DNA from: Treponema sp.
GTDB lineage: Bacteria > Spirochaetota > Spirochaetia > Treponematales > Treponemataceae
DNA length: 5,286 nucleotides
NCBI GenBank assembly: GCA_017453705.1
Contig: JAFTEK010000227.1
Location: 1 to 5,286 of the forward strand
Direction: 5' to 3'
In this document: piece by piece, positions 1-4,831 of the stretch
Layout of the letters: the number at the start of each line of letters is the position of its first letter
Numbering within the stretch: the stretch's first letter is position 1
The notes under the pieces: generated by a model
Database searches by the model: none
Seen by the model: the letters and a program-made list of their open reading frames with translations, nothing else
What the model was told of the DNA's origin: nothing
Program-made: the position numbers and the translations under genes

Positions 1-122
1 AGAATCGTAGAAAGACATTGCGGACAATAATATTCCAATAGGACTCTTTCCTCAAGTGGGACAACAGGGCGGCGGGGCTTTTTTCCCTTCTAGCTATGTC
101 TTTACATGCCGATAAGGAAAAT

Positions 123-740
123 GTGAAGAACTATTTCAAGATTCTGACACTTGCGCTCGCCTTTGCTTTTGTCCTTCCTATGGGAACGGATGCCTACGTC
201 GTCAAATACAAAGAGGATTACTATAAACTGTACCATGTCCACTATGCCCAGGCTCCTGATGACTGCATAGAGAACATCTGGTGGCTGGAGCAGGCCGTAA
301 AAGCGGACTTTGCCAATCCCCTCTACGCTATGGCAAAAATCGAGACCCACGAGCAGTGGGAGAAGTACCGCTTTCTCTTCCAGATGCACGTCAACCTCAA
401 GCTTCTGGAGCAGCACCTGCGTCTGGGCAGGGTATATGACAAGCAGGTTGCATATTTCTACGACGCCCCCTGGAAGGACGAGTACCTGCGCAACCTGGAG
501 AAAGCCAAGACCTGCTACGAGGCTGGCTATTACTACTGGCGTGAGGCCAAGCTCTGGGCGGAGAAGGCTTCCATCTCGCAGTTCAACTTCCTGTATATCA
601 CCGACTTGCAGAACTGGGAGGACGAGCGTGAGCGTATAGTCACGGCCGAGCTGGATTACCAGAAGACCCTTGACAGGGAGATTGCCCGCCTGGACAAAGT
701 AATCGCCCAGTACAAGGAGATGGAGGACAAGACCTACTGA
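123..740 (+). CDS. Exported protein of unknown function, alpha-helical, 205 aa
   Basis: I do not recognise a named family. I prefer the GTG at 123 over the ATG at 96: AAGGA (114-118) precedes the GTG, nothing resembling a ribosome binding site precedes the ATG, and the GTG gives a clean signal peptide. That peptide has Lys2 and Lys6, a hydrophobic core at residues 7-21, and a plausible cleavage after the Ala of Thr-Asp-Ala near residue 24. If cleaved, the protein is periplasmic; if not, it is anchored by one N-terminal helix. The mature part is rich in Tyr, Trp, Glu and Lys and looks helical, with TPR-like character in the middle and a charged, coiled-coil-like C-terminus from about residue 160. 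There is no catalytic motif or lipobox cysteine. A 6-bp hairpin (763-777) without a T-run follows the TGA stop. Neighbouring pyrG has its own promoter, so the two need not be co-transcribed. The alternative start at 96 would add nine residues. Confidence 0.75.
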   Translation: MKNYFKILTLALAFAFVLPMGTDAYVVKYKEDYYKLYHVHYAQAPDDCIENIWWLEQAVKADFANPLYAMAKIETHEQWEKYRFLFQMHVNLKLLEQHLRLGRVYDKQVAYFYDAPWKDEYLRNLEKAKTCYEAGYYYWREAKLWAEKASISQFNFLYITDLQNWEDERERIVTAELDYQKTLDREIARLDKVIAQYKEMEDKTY

Positions 741-781
741 GCCTTTCATATGGCTGCCGTGACTTTCCGCAGGAAAGACCT

Positions 782-929
782 GTGACACCAGATAGAGCTA
801 TCGTGAGATGCCAGATAGGGCTGTCGTGTGACACCAGATAGGGCTGTCGTGAGGCACCAGATAGGGCTGTCGTGAGGCACCAGATAGAGCTATCGTGTGT
901 CACCAGATAGAGCTATCGTGTGTCACCAG
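782..929. repeat. Tandem array of six 23-bp repeats plus partial copies
   Basis: Full units begin at 788, 811, 834, 857, 880 and 903, an exact 23-bp period. A five-base remnant precedes the first and CCAG (926-929) starts a seventh. The shared core is CCAGATAGRGCTRTCGTG, followed by five more variable bases. The two R positions switch together: units 1, 5 and 6 have A/A, units 2, 3 and 4 have G/G. Each unit contains the inverted repeat GATAG-2-CTATC, which becomes GATAG-2-CTGTC (one T:G wobble) in the G/G type. There are no unique spacers, so this is not a CRISPR. The array lies between the exported-protein gene and the pyrG promoter, ending 15 bp before the -35 box. It could be protein-binding sites, a hairpin-forming 3' UTR, or a slippage-expanded repeat with no function. 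Confidence 0.95.
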
Positions 930-944
930 GGCGCGGACATCAAG

Positions 945-973
945 TAGACTAAAGACCTCTTATCCGCTATAAT
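945..973 (+). promoter_or_regulatory. Sigma-70-type promoter of pyrG
   Basis: The -35 box TAGACT (945-950, four of six consensus bases) is separated by exactly 17 bp from a perfect -10 box TATAAT (968-973). Transcription would be expected to start about seven bases downstream, at 979-981. The pyrG ATG is at 980, so the transcript should have little or no 5' leader. Confidence 0.75.
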
Positions 974-979
974 GACCCA

Positions 980-2584
980 ATGACCAAGTATATTTTCATC
1001 ACTGGCGGGGTGGTCTCCGGGCTTGGAAAGGGGATTGCCGCCGCCTCAATAGGCTTGATTCTGAAGGGCAGGGGCTTTTCGGTCGTAAACCAGAAGTTTG
1101 ACCCATACCTTAACATAGATCCGGGGACGATGAACCCCTTCCAGCACGGAGAAGTCTTTGTCACTGACGACGGGGCGGAGACCGACCTTGATCTGGGGCA
1201 TTACGAGCGGTTCACCGACGCTACGCTTTCCCAGTCATCCAACACCACATCCGGCCGCGTGTACCTTGCCGTCCTGAACCGCGAGAGGGAAGGGGGCTAC
1301 CACGGCGGCACAGTGCAGGTCATACCCAACATAACGGAAGAAATACTTTCACGTATGCTGCTTTCCACCCAGGAGACCGGGGCTGATGTCATTATAACCG
1401 AGATAGGCGGCACGGTAGGAGACATTGAGTCCCTTCCTTTCATAGAGGCGATAAGGCAGATAAAGTACCGGGTGGGCGAGGAGAACTGCTGCTACATCCA
1501 TCTGACCCTTGTTCCATATCTGGGCAAGGCGCACGAGCTTAAGACCAAGCCCACCCAACATTCGGTCAAGGAGCTTCAGGAGCTTGGAATCCAACCCAAT
1601 ATCCTTATGCTGCGCACGGAAGTTCCGATTGACGAGTCCGTCCGTGAGCATCTGGCCCGCTTTTGCAACGTGGACAACGACTGCGTTATACAGAACCTCA
1701 ATGCCAAGTCCATATATGAAGTTCCGCTCAACATGGAGAAAGAAGGCCTTGGGGATGCCGTGAGCAAGGCCCTGGGGCTGGAAAAGAGGGCGACCCAGCT
1801 GGACGACTGGGCCAATATGGTGCACACTTTTGAGAACCCAAAGCACAAAGTCAAGATAGCCCTGGTCGGCAAGTACATAGAGCTGCACGATGCCTATCTT
1901 TCCGTCGTGGAAAGCCTGACCCACGGTGGAATCGCCAACGAAGCGGAAGTGGTGCTGGACTGGATAGACAGCGAGACTTTGATGGACGATGAAAAGGTTG
2001 CCGACAGGCTGAAGGACGCTGACGGAGTTATCGTTCCGGGGGGCTTCGGCTCCCGCGGAATAGAGGGGATGATTCGTGCCGCCCGCTATGCAAGGCTTAA
2101 CAAGCTTCCTTACTTTGGGATATGCCTTGGGATGCAGATAATCGTGATTGAGTACGCCCGCGATGTGCTTGGCTGGACGGATGCACATTCCACGGAGATA
2201 GACAAGGACACCGGCCATCCGGTCATAGACCTTATGCCCGACCAGAACGGCAAAATCCTAGGGGGAACCCTGCGGCTGGGCAAGTTTGAGTGTGCCGTAA
2301 AGCCTGGGACGCTGACCGAGAAAGCCTATGGGTCAGCTACAATCTGGGAGAGGCACCGTCACCGCTATGAGTTCAACAACAAGTACAGGGCGGAGCTGGA
2401 GAAGGCAGGCCTTATTATCGCCGGGGTCAATCCTGAGCGTGATTTGGTGGAAGTTGTGGAAGTGCCGGATCATCCCTGGATGGTCGGCGGCCAGTTCCAC
2501 CCGGAGTTCAAGAGCCGTCCCAACAGGGCAGGCCCTCTGTTCAGGGATTTTATCAAGGCGGCCGTTAACCGCAAGAACAGCTAG
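980..2584 (+). CDS. pyrG: CTP synthase (glutamine-hydrolysing)
   Basis: Makes CTP from UTP, ATP and glutamine in the cytoplasm, the last step of de novo pyrimidine nucleotide synthesis. At 534 aa it has the family's usual length. The N-terminal synthetase domain starts with the P-loop-like GGVVSGLGKG (residues 9-18, Lys17), then DPGTM (47-51), HGEVFVTDDGAETDLDLGHYERF (its Asp71 matching the Mg-binding Asp), EIGGTVGDIES (141-151, Glu141) and KTKPTQHSVKEL (188-199). The C-terminal class I glutamine amidotransferase domain has PGGFG (353-357), the nucleophile Cys382 in GICLGMQ, RHRHRYE (458-464) and the His507/Glu509 pair in QFHPEF. All catalytic residues I can check are present. The start is certain because the first residues align with family N-termini. 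No Shine-Dalgarno precedes the ATG, which fits a leaderless transcript. There is no obvious pyrG attenuation leader of the Bacillus type. The gene converges on the HD-domain gene, with 39 bp between stops. Confidence 0.98.
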   Translation: MTKYIFITGGVVSGLGKGIAAASIGLILKGRGFSVVNQKFDPYLNIDPGTMNPFQHGEVFVTDDGAETDLDLGHYERFTDATLSQSSNTTSGRVYLAVLNREREGGYHGGTVQVIPNITEEILSRMLLSTQETGADVIITEIGGTVGDIESLPFIEAIRQIKYRVGEENCCYIHLTLVPYLGKAHELKTKPTQHSVKELQELGIQPNILMLRTEVPIDESVREHLARFCNVDNDCVIQNLNAKSIYEVPLNMEKEGLGDAVSKALGLEKRATQLDDWANMVHTFENPKHKVKIALVGKYIELHDAYLSVVESLTHGGIANEAEVVLDWIDSETLMDDEKVADRLKDADGVIVPGGFGSRGIEGMIRAARYARLNKLPYFGICLGMQIIVIEYARDVLGWTDAHSTEIDKDTGHPVIDLMPDQNGKILGGTLRLGKFECAVKPGTLTEKAYGSATIWERHRHRYEFNNKYRAELEKAGLIIAGVNPERDLVEVVEVPDHPWMVGGQFHPEFKSRPNRAGPLFRDFIKAAVNRKNS

Positions 2585-2590
2585 TCGTGG

Positions 2591-2621
2591 CAGTTGCGAA
2601 AGTAACCGGCTTTTGCAACTG
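2591..2621 (+). terminator. Stem-loop between convergent pyrG and HD-domain gene
   Basis: CAGTTGCGAAAG (2591-2602) pairs with CTTTTGCAACTG (2610-2621) to give a 12-bp stem with a 7-base loop. The single non-Watson-Crick position is G:U in plus-strand RNA but A:C in minus-strand RNA, so the hairpin is better for pyrG mRNA. There is no T-run after it on either side. It may be a weak or factor-assisted terminator, or a stem protecting the 3' end. Confidence 0.45.
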
Positions 2622-2623
2622 GC

Positions 2624-3241
2624 TCAGTCGTCGTTCTTGTCCTTGTCAAAGTAGTTGGAGTCCTCAAGGTATTGCCTGCGTGTCATTACCAGCGCGATAA
2701 GCTCCTGGTACATGTTGTAGTCAACTTCAAGGGCTATGGGGAAGATGAAATACTCTGTCTCGTCACAGTAGCGTTCTATGAAGGCCGCGCTGGTAACAAA
2801 TCCCAGGCTTATCATGTTGCTTATCCTGTCCGCGCACTTGAGCAGCTTGGCCTTGTGGCTGGCGTTGTCAAGGATTCCCCTCAGGTATTCGGGCTTGAGC
2901 TGGCCGGGTCTTTTTGTCACTTCCTGCACCAGCTTGAGCACCTGCTCGCCTTCTTCATCGGCGTTCTTAATCAGGTTTATGTCAAATCCCGGAATGTCTT
3001 CCACCACGTCGTGGATTACGCTGGCCTTGAGCAGAACGCTGTCTATGTAGCCGTAGTCTACCAGGATGCCCATCGTGTCTATCTGGTGGCGGAACATATT
3101 GCCACCGGCGAACCTGGCCTTTCCAATAAGGCTTGTGGCCAGCTGCATATAGGGGGCTAGCGATATTCCCTTTAGGGTGAGCATGTGCTCCTTATCCATC
3201 TGGGATGGTTTCTCCGTAGCCATATTAAAGACCTTTCCCAT
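2624..3241 (-). CDS. Stand-alone HD-domain protein, probable small alarmone hydrolase (ppGpp hydrolase-like)
   Basis: A 205-aa cytoplasmic protein resembling the hydrolase half of Rel/SpoT and the Mesh1-type small alarmone hydrolases, which remove pyrophosphate from (p)ppGpp with Mn(II). Visible motifs: FRHQ with His52; HDVVED at 77-82 giving His77, Asp78, Glu81 and Asp82; QEVTKRPG (106-113), matching the VTK segment of Rel; CADRISNM (136-143) with Asp138 and Asn142 in the D-x3-N spacing of Rel; then an ET-Y--PIA helix (161-170) and a Met-Tyr-Gln-Glu-Leu helix (177-181). Order and spacing match Rel closely. No synthetase or TGS domain is present, so only hydrolysis is expected. The ATG at 3241 is chosen because AAGGAGGA lies nine bases upstream; a second Met at residue 7 is less likely. 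It is divergent from ppk2 across a 206-bp control region. The substrate is inferred; another nucleotide pyrophosphate is possible. Confidence 0.85.
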   Translation of the reverse strand: MGKVFNMATEKPSQMDKEHMLTLKGISLAPYMQLATSLIGKARFAGGNMFRHQIDTMGILVDYGYIDSVLLKASVIHDVVEDIPGFDINLIKNADEEGEQVLKLVQEVTKRPGQLKPEYLRGILDNASHKAKLLKCADRISNMISLGFVTSAAFIERYCDETEYFIFPIALEVDYNMYQELIALVMTRRQYLEDSNYFDKDKNDD

Positions 3242-3250
3242 GCTGAATAA

Positions 3251-3258
3251 TCCTCCTT
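3251..3258 (-). promoter_or_regulatory. Ribosome binding site of the HD-domain gene
   Basis: On the minus strand this reads AAGGAGGA, a near-perfect anti-16S match, nine bases before the ATG ending at 3241. It decides the start over the later in-frame Met. Confidence 0.85.
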
Positions 3259-3282
3259 GTATCGCTATCTGGCATTTGCCTT

Positions 3283-3317
3283 ATTATATTATCGAGATGA
3301 ATATAAAAAGCCTTGAA
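3283..3317 (-). promoter_or_regulatory. Possible promoter of the HD-domain gene
   Basis: The minus strand holds two overlapping -10 candidates in an A/T-rich patch: TATAAT (3288 down to 3283) and GATAAT (3293 down to 3288). For the second, TTCAAG (3317 down to 3312) is a weak -35 at 18 bp, with three of six consensus bases. TATAAT has no good -35 at normal spacing. The patch gives a plausible start 20-30 bases before the ribosome binding site. Confidence 0.4.
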
Positions 3318-3320
3318 TTT

Positions 3321-3351
3321 TTCCCACAGACTCTGAATTCCGTGCTAGAAT
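3321..3351 (+). promoter_or_regulatory. Extended -10 promoter of ppk2
   Basis: TAGAAT (3346-3351) is preceded by TGC (3343-3345), which makes an extended -10 element. TTCCCA (3321-3326) is a weak -35 at 19 bp with four of six consensus bases. Expected transcription start is about 3357-3359, only a few bases before the first arm of the leader structure at 3362. Confidence 0.55.
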
Positions 3352-3361
3352 AGGGTAGGCA

Positions 3362-3436
3362 GTTTCAAAAGTCCTGGGCATCGCAAACAAGACAATTGCC
3401 GCGGACTCTTTGGAACAGGCTCAAGGTTTTGTTTGC
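3362..3436 (+). promoter_or_regulatory. Structured ppk2 leader: two interleaved long stems, candidate pseudoknot
   Basis: Stem 1 pairs 3362-3374 (GTTTCAAAAGTCC) with 3403-3416: 13 bp, one U:G pair and one bulged C at 3408. It can be extended inward by G3376:C3402 and GGCA (3377-3380) with TGCC (3397-3400), leaving loop 3381-3396. Stem 2 pairs 3383-3393 (GCAAACAAGAC), which lies in that loop, with 3426-3436 (GTTTTGTTTGC): 11 bp, one G:U. The two stems share no bases and cross each other, the layout of an H-type pseudoknot. Stem 2 ends one base before the AGGAGG ribosome binding site. It fits translational control of ppk2, either as a ligand-binding RNA or a protein target. Full 13+11 bp pairing may be topologically strained, so the real form may be a shorter knot or a two-state switch. 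I do not recognise a known riboswitch class. Confidence 0.55.
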
Positions 3437-3442
3437 AGGAGG
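3437..3442 (+). promoter_or_regulatory. Ribosome binding site of ppk2
   Basis: AGGAGG sits five bases before the ATG at 3448 and directly after the leader stem. It sets the ATG at 3448 as the start; an upstream in-frame TTG at 3433 would lie before this site and is rejected. Confidence 0.9.
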
Positions 3443-3447
3443 TTAAT

Positions 3448-4326
3448 ATGGCTAAGGAAGACCTTTTGAAGGATTACCGCTACGATGGCTCCAAGAAGCT
3501 GGACTTGAAAGAGGCTCCGCATGACTCTGAGGGCAGGGGCAGCCAGAAAGAGGAGTACATCTACAAGACCGAGGAAAACATAAAGGAGATAGACGACTGG
3601 CAGGGCAAGCTCTACGCCCAGTCCCAGGAGTCCGTCCTCATCGTCCTTCAGGCTCTGGACGCGGCGGGCAAGGACAGCACGATAAAGCACGTGCTGGGGC
3701 CTCTCAACCCGCAGGGCATAAGCGTGCACAGCTTTAAGTCCCCCAACTCCGAGGAGGAGCAGCATGATTTCCTGTGGCGCTACCACAAGAGGCTGCCGCA
3801 GAGGGGCAAGATGTGCGTGTTCAACCGCTCCTACTACGAGGAGGTGCTTGTAGTAAACGTGCATGAGTTCTGGAAGGACTACAACATGCCCAAGAGAACA
3901 TTCCACAACGGAAAATATATAGAAGGAAAGTACAAGGAAATAGTCAACTGGGAGAACTATCTTTACGGAAACGCATTCCGGGTTGTCAAGATATTCTTGA
4001 ACTTGTCCAAGGGGGAGCAGAAGAAACGCTTCTTGGAAAGGCTTGAGCGCAAGGAGAAGAACTGGAAGTTCAGTGCCAACGACCTTAAGGAGCGGCCGTA
4101 CTGGGACAAGTACCAGAAGGCCTTTGAGGATGCCATAAACGCCACGGCGACCAAGAGCTGCCCCTGGTATGTGGTTCCCGCTGACCAGAAGTGGTATGCC
4201 CGCTACCTGTTCTCAGAGATTCTCGTGGAGACATTGAGGGACATAAACCCATCGTTCCCCAAGATGCCGGAGTCCAGCGCGGAAGAGCTGGACAAGTGCA
4301 AGGCCGCCCTCTTGTCAGAGGCATAG
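3448..4326 (+). CDS. ppk2: Polyphosphate kinase 2 (PPK2), class III-like
   Basis: A 292-aa cytoplasmic kinase that transfers phosphate between inorganic polyphosphate and nucleotides, usually in the direction that makes nucleotide di- or triphosphates. Motifs: Walker A-like LDAAGKDST (70-78, Lys75); NPQG (87-90) and SFKSPNSEEEQHDFLWR (95-111), typical of the family; Walker B-like FNRSYYEEVLVV (125-136); the basic lid region FLERLERKEKNWKFS (195-209); ERPYWDKY (215-222); and PWYVVPADQKWYAR (239-252). Length and the AAGKDST and FNRSYYEEVLVV forms suggest class III, which phosphorylates AMP as well as ADP; that subclass call is inference. Asn137 follows VV where I recall Arg (VVRVH) in many relatives. 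It has its own promoter, a structured leader and a strong terminator, so it is probably a single-gene transcript. It is divergent from the alarmone-hydrolase-like gene, and polyphosphate and ppGpp metabolism are linked in other bacteria. Confidence 0.95.
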   Translation: MAKEDLLKDYRYDGSKKLDLKEAPHDSEGRGSQKEEYIYKTEENIKEIDDWQGKLYAQSQESVLIVLQALDAAGKDSTIKHVLGPLNPQGISVHSFKSPNSEEEQHDFLWRYHKRLPQRGKMCVFNRSYYEEVLVVNVHEFWKDYNMPKRTFHNGKYIEGKYKEIVNWENYLYGNAFRVVKIFLNLSKGEQKKRFLERLERKEKNWKFSANDLKERPYWDKYQKAFEDAINATATKSCPWYVVPADQKWYARYLFSEILVETLRDINPSFPKMPESSAEELDKCKAALLSEA

Positions 4327-4341
4327 GATATGTATGGAAGT

Positions 4342-4390
4342 GGCTTCCTCCTTATGCGGGGGGAAGGGAAGGGGCTTCCTCCTTATGCGG
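4342..4390. repeat. Direct repeat of 18 bp, 31 bp apart, covering the ppk2 terminator arm
   Basis: GGCTTCCTCCTTATGCGG occurs at 4342-4359 and again at 4373-4390. The second copy supplies the left arm and loop of the terminator; the first lacks the matching right arm. The spacing of 31 is not a multiple of three, so the gtrA-type gene reading through on the minus strand meets the two copies in different frames. Confidence 0.95.
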
Positions 4391-4831
4391 AGGAAGCTCC
4401 TTTTTTCTGAATACCAATAGCTTGGAAAAGACGTAATTGAGCACTATGACGATTACGGCACAGGCGAATGTCGCTATCCAGTCCTTGTCCAGCCCGAACA
4501 GCTTGTCTGGCAGCCCCAGAGGTATAAGCCACATCAGGAACATTTCTATCAGGAGGGTTGTTATGCGCGCGGAGACGAACTTGGCCGCCTCTGCCAGTAT
4601 ATCGGGGTTCTTGCTGTTAAAGACGAAAATGCGGTTCGCTATGTAGGCAAAGATAACTCCTGCCACCCAGCGGGTCACGACCGCGACTTGCATCCAGAAT
4701 GGTTTTTCTATATCCAGAATAAGGCGCATGACGGCATAAGTCAGCCAGCTTACCAGCGTTGTCATGACACCGACAACTAGATAGAGTATTATTTCCTTGT
4801 GCTTAAAAAAAAGCTCCTTTATCTTGTTCAT
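4352..4831 (-). CDS. GtrA-family four-helix membrane protein
   Basis: A 159-aa inner-membrane protein of the GtrA/DPMS-associated type, which in other systems works with glycosyltransferases to move or handle polyprenyl-linked sugars for cell-surface glycans. Four hydrophobic helices are visible at about residues 14-37, 46-69, 84-106 and 118-139. Family landmarks are YLVVGVMTTLVSW in helix 1, FAYIANRIFVF at the end of helix 2 and LNYVFSKLLVFRKK at the end of helix 4. The start at 4831 is chosen because it overlaps the upstream gene's stop as ATGA, has GGGAG eight bases before it, and gives the normal GtrA N-terminus. A longer open frame to 5005 would overlap the upstream gene by 178 bases and is rejected. 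The tail from about residue 143 (proline, lysine and glutamate rich) is encoded by the opposing ppk2 terminator and is probably not functional family sequence. Its sugar substrate is unknown. Confidence 0.9.
   Translation of the reverse strand: MNKIKELFFKHKEIILYLVVGVMTTLVSWLTYAVMRLILDIEKPFWMQVAVVTRWVAGVIFAYIANRIFVFNSKNPDILAEAAKFVSARITTLLIEMFLMWLIPLGLPDKLFGLDKDWIATFACAVIVIVLNYVFSKLLVFRKKELPPHKEEAPSLPPA
4371..4406 (+). terminator. Intrinsic terminator of ppk2
   Basis: GGGGCTTCCTCC (4371-4382) pairs with GGAGGAAGCTCC (4389-4400) in a 12-bp stem with one G:U and loop TTATGC, followed immediately by six T (4401-4406). It is directional: there is no T-run for the minus strand. It begins 44 bases after the ppk2 stop and lies inside the 3' end of the opposing GtrA-family gene. 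Confidence 0.92.

Noticed and set aside
67..87. GC-rich stretch followed by six T near the left end, as a terminator for an upstream gene
   Set aside because: No complementary left arm for the GC-rich part is visible in 1-75. I see no other feature or convincing promoter in the first 95 bases.
102..788. 228-codon minus-strand frame opposite the exported-protein gene
   Set aside because: It is an antisense shadow. The plus-strand gene has a signal peptide and ribosome binding site, while this frame has no recognisable domain.
640..903. Minus-strand open frame of 87 codons running through the 23-bp repeats
   Set aside because: The repeat has no stop codons on the minus strand, and 23 bp is not a multiple of three, so the frame cycles to give a 23-residue pseudo-repeat. 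No convincing ribosome binding site or family similarity supports it.
782..929. CRISPR array
   Set aside because: The copies are directly adjacent, with no unique spacers, no normal repeat length and no cas genes.
972..983. Three-codon upstream frame (ATG ACC CAA TGA) overlapping the pyrG start
   Set aside because: It overlaps the -10 box, so it would not be present in the transcript from the predicted promoter.
1349..2218. 289-codon minus-strand frame inside pyrG
   Set aside because: It lies wholly opposite a fully conserved CTP synthase and resembles no known protein, as expected from codon bias in the real gene.
2672..3160. 162-codon plus-strand frame opposite the HD-domain gene
   Set aside because: It is antisense to a gene with intact catalytic motifs and a perfect ribosome binding site, and has none of its own.
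3362..3436. Assigning the ppk2 leader to a named riboswitch class such as preQ1, SAM-II, ZTP, fluoride or cyclic-di-GMP
   Set aside because: I could not match conserved core bases of any of these classes by eye, so I leave the element unnamed.
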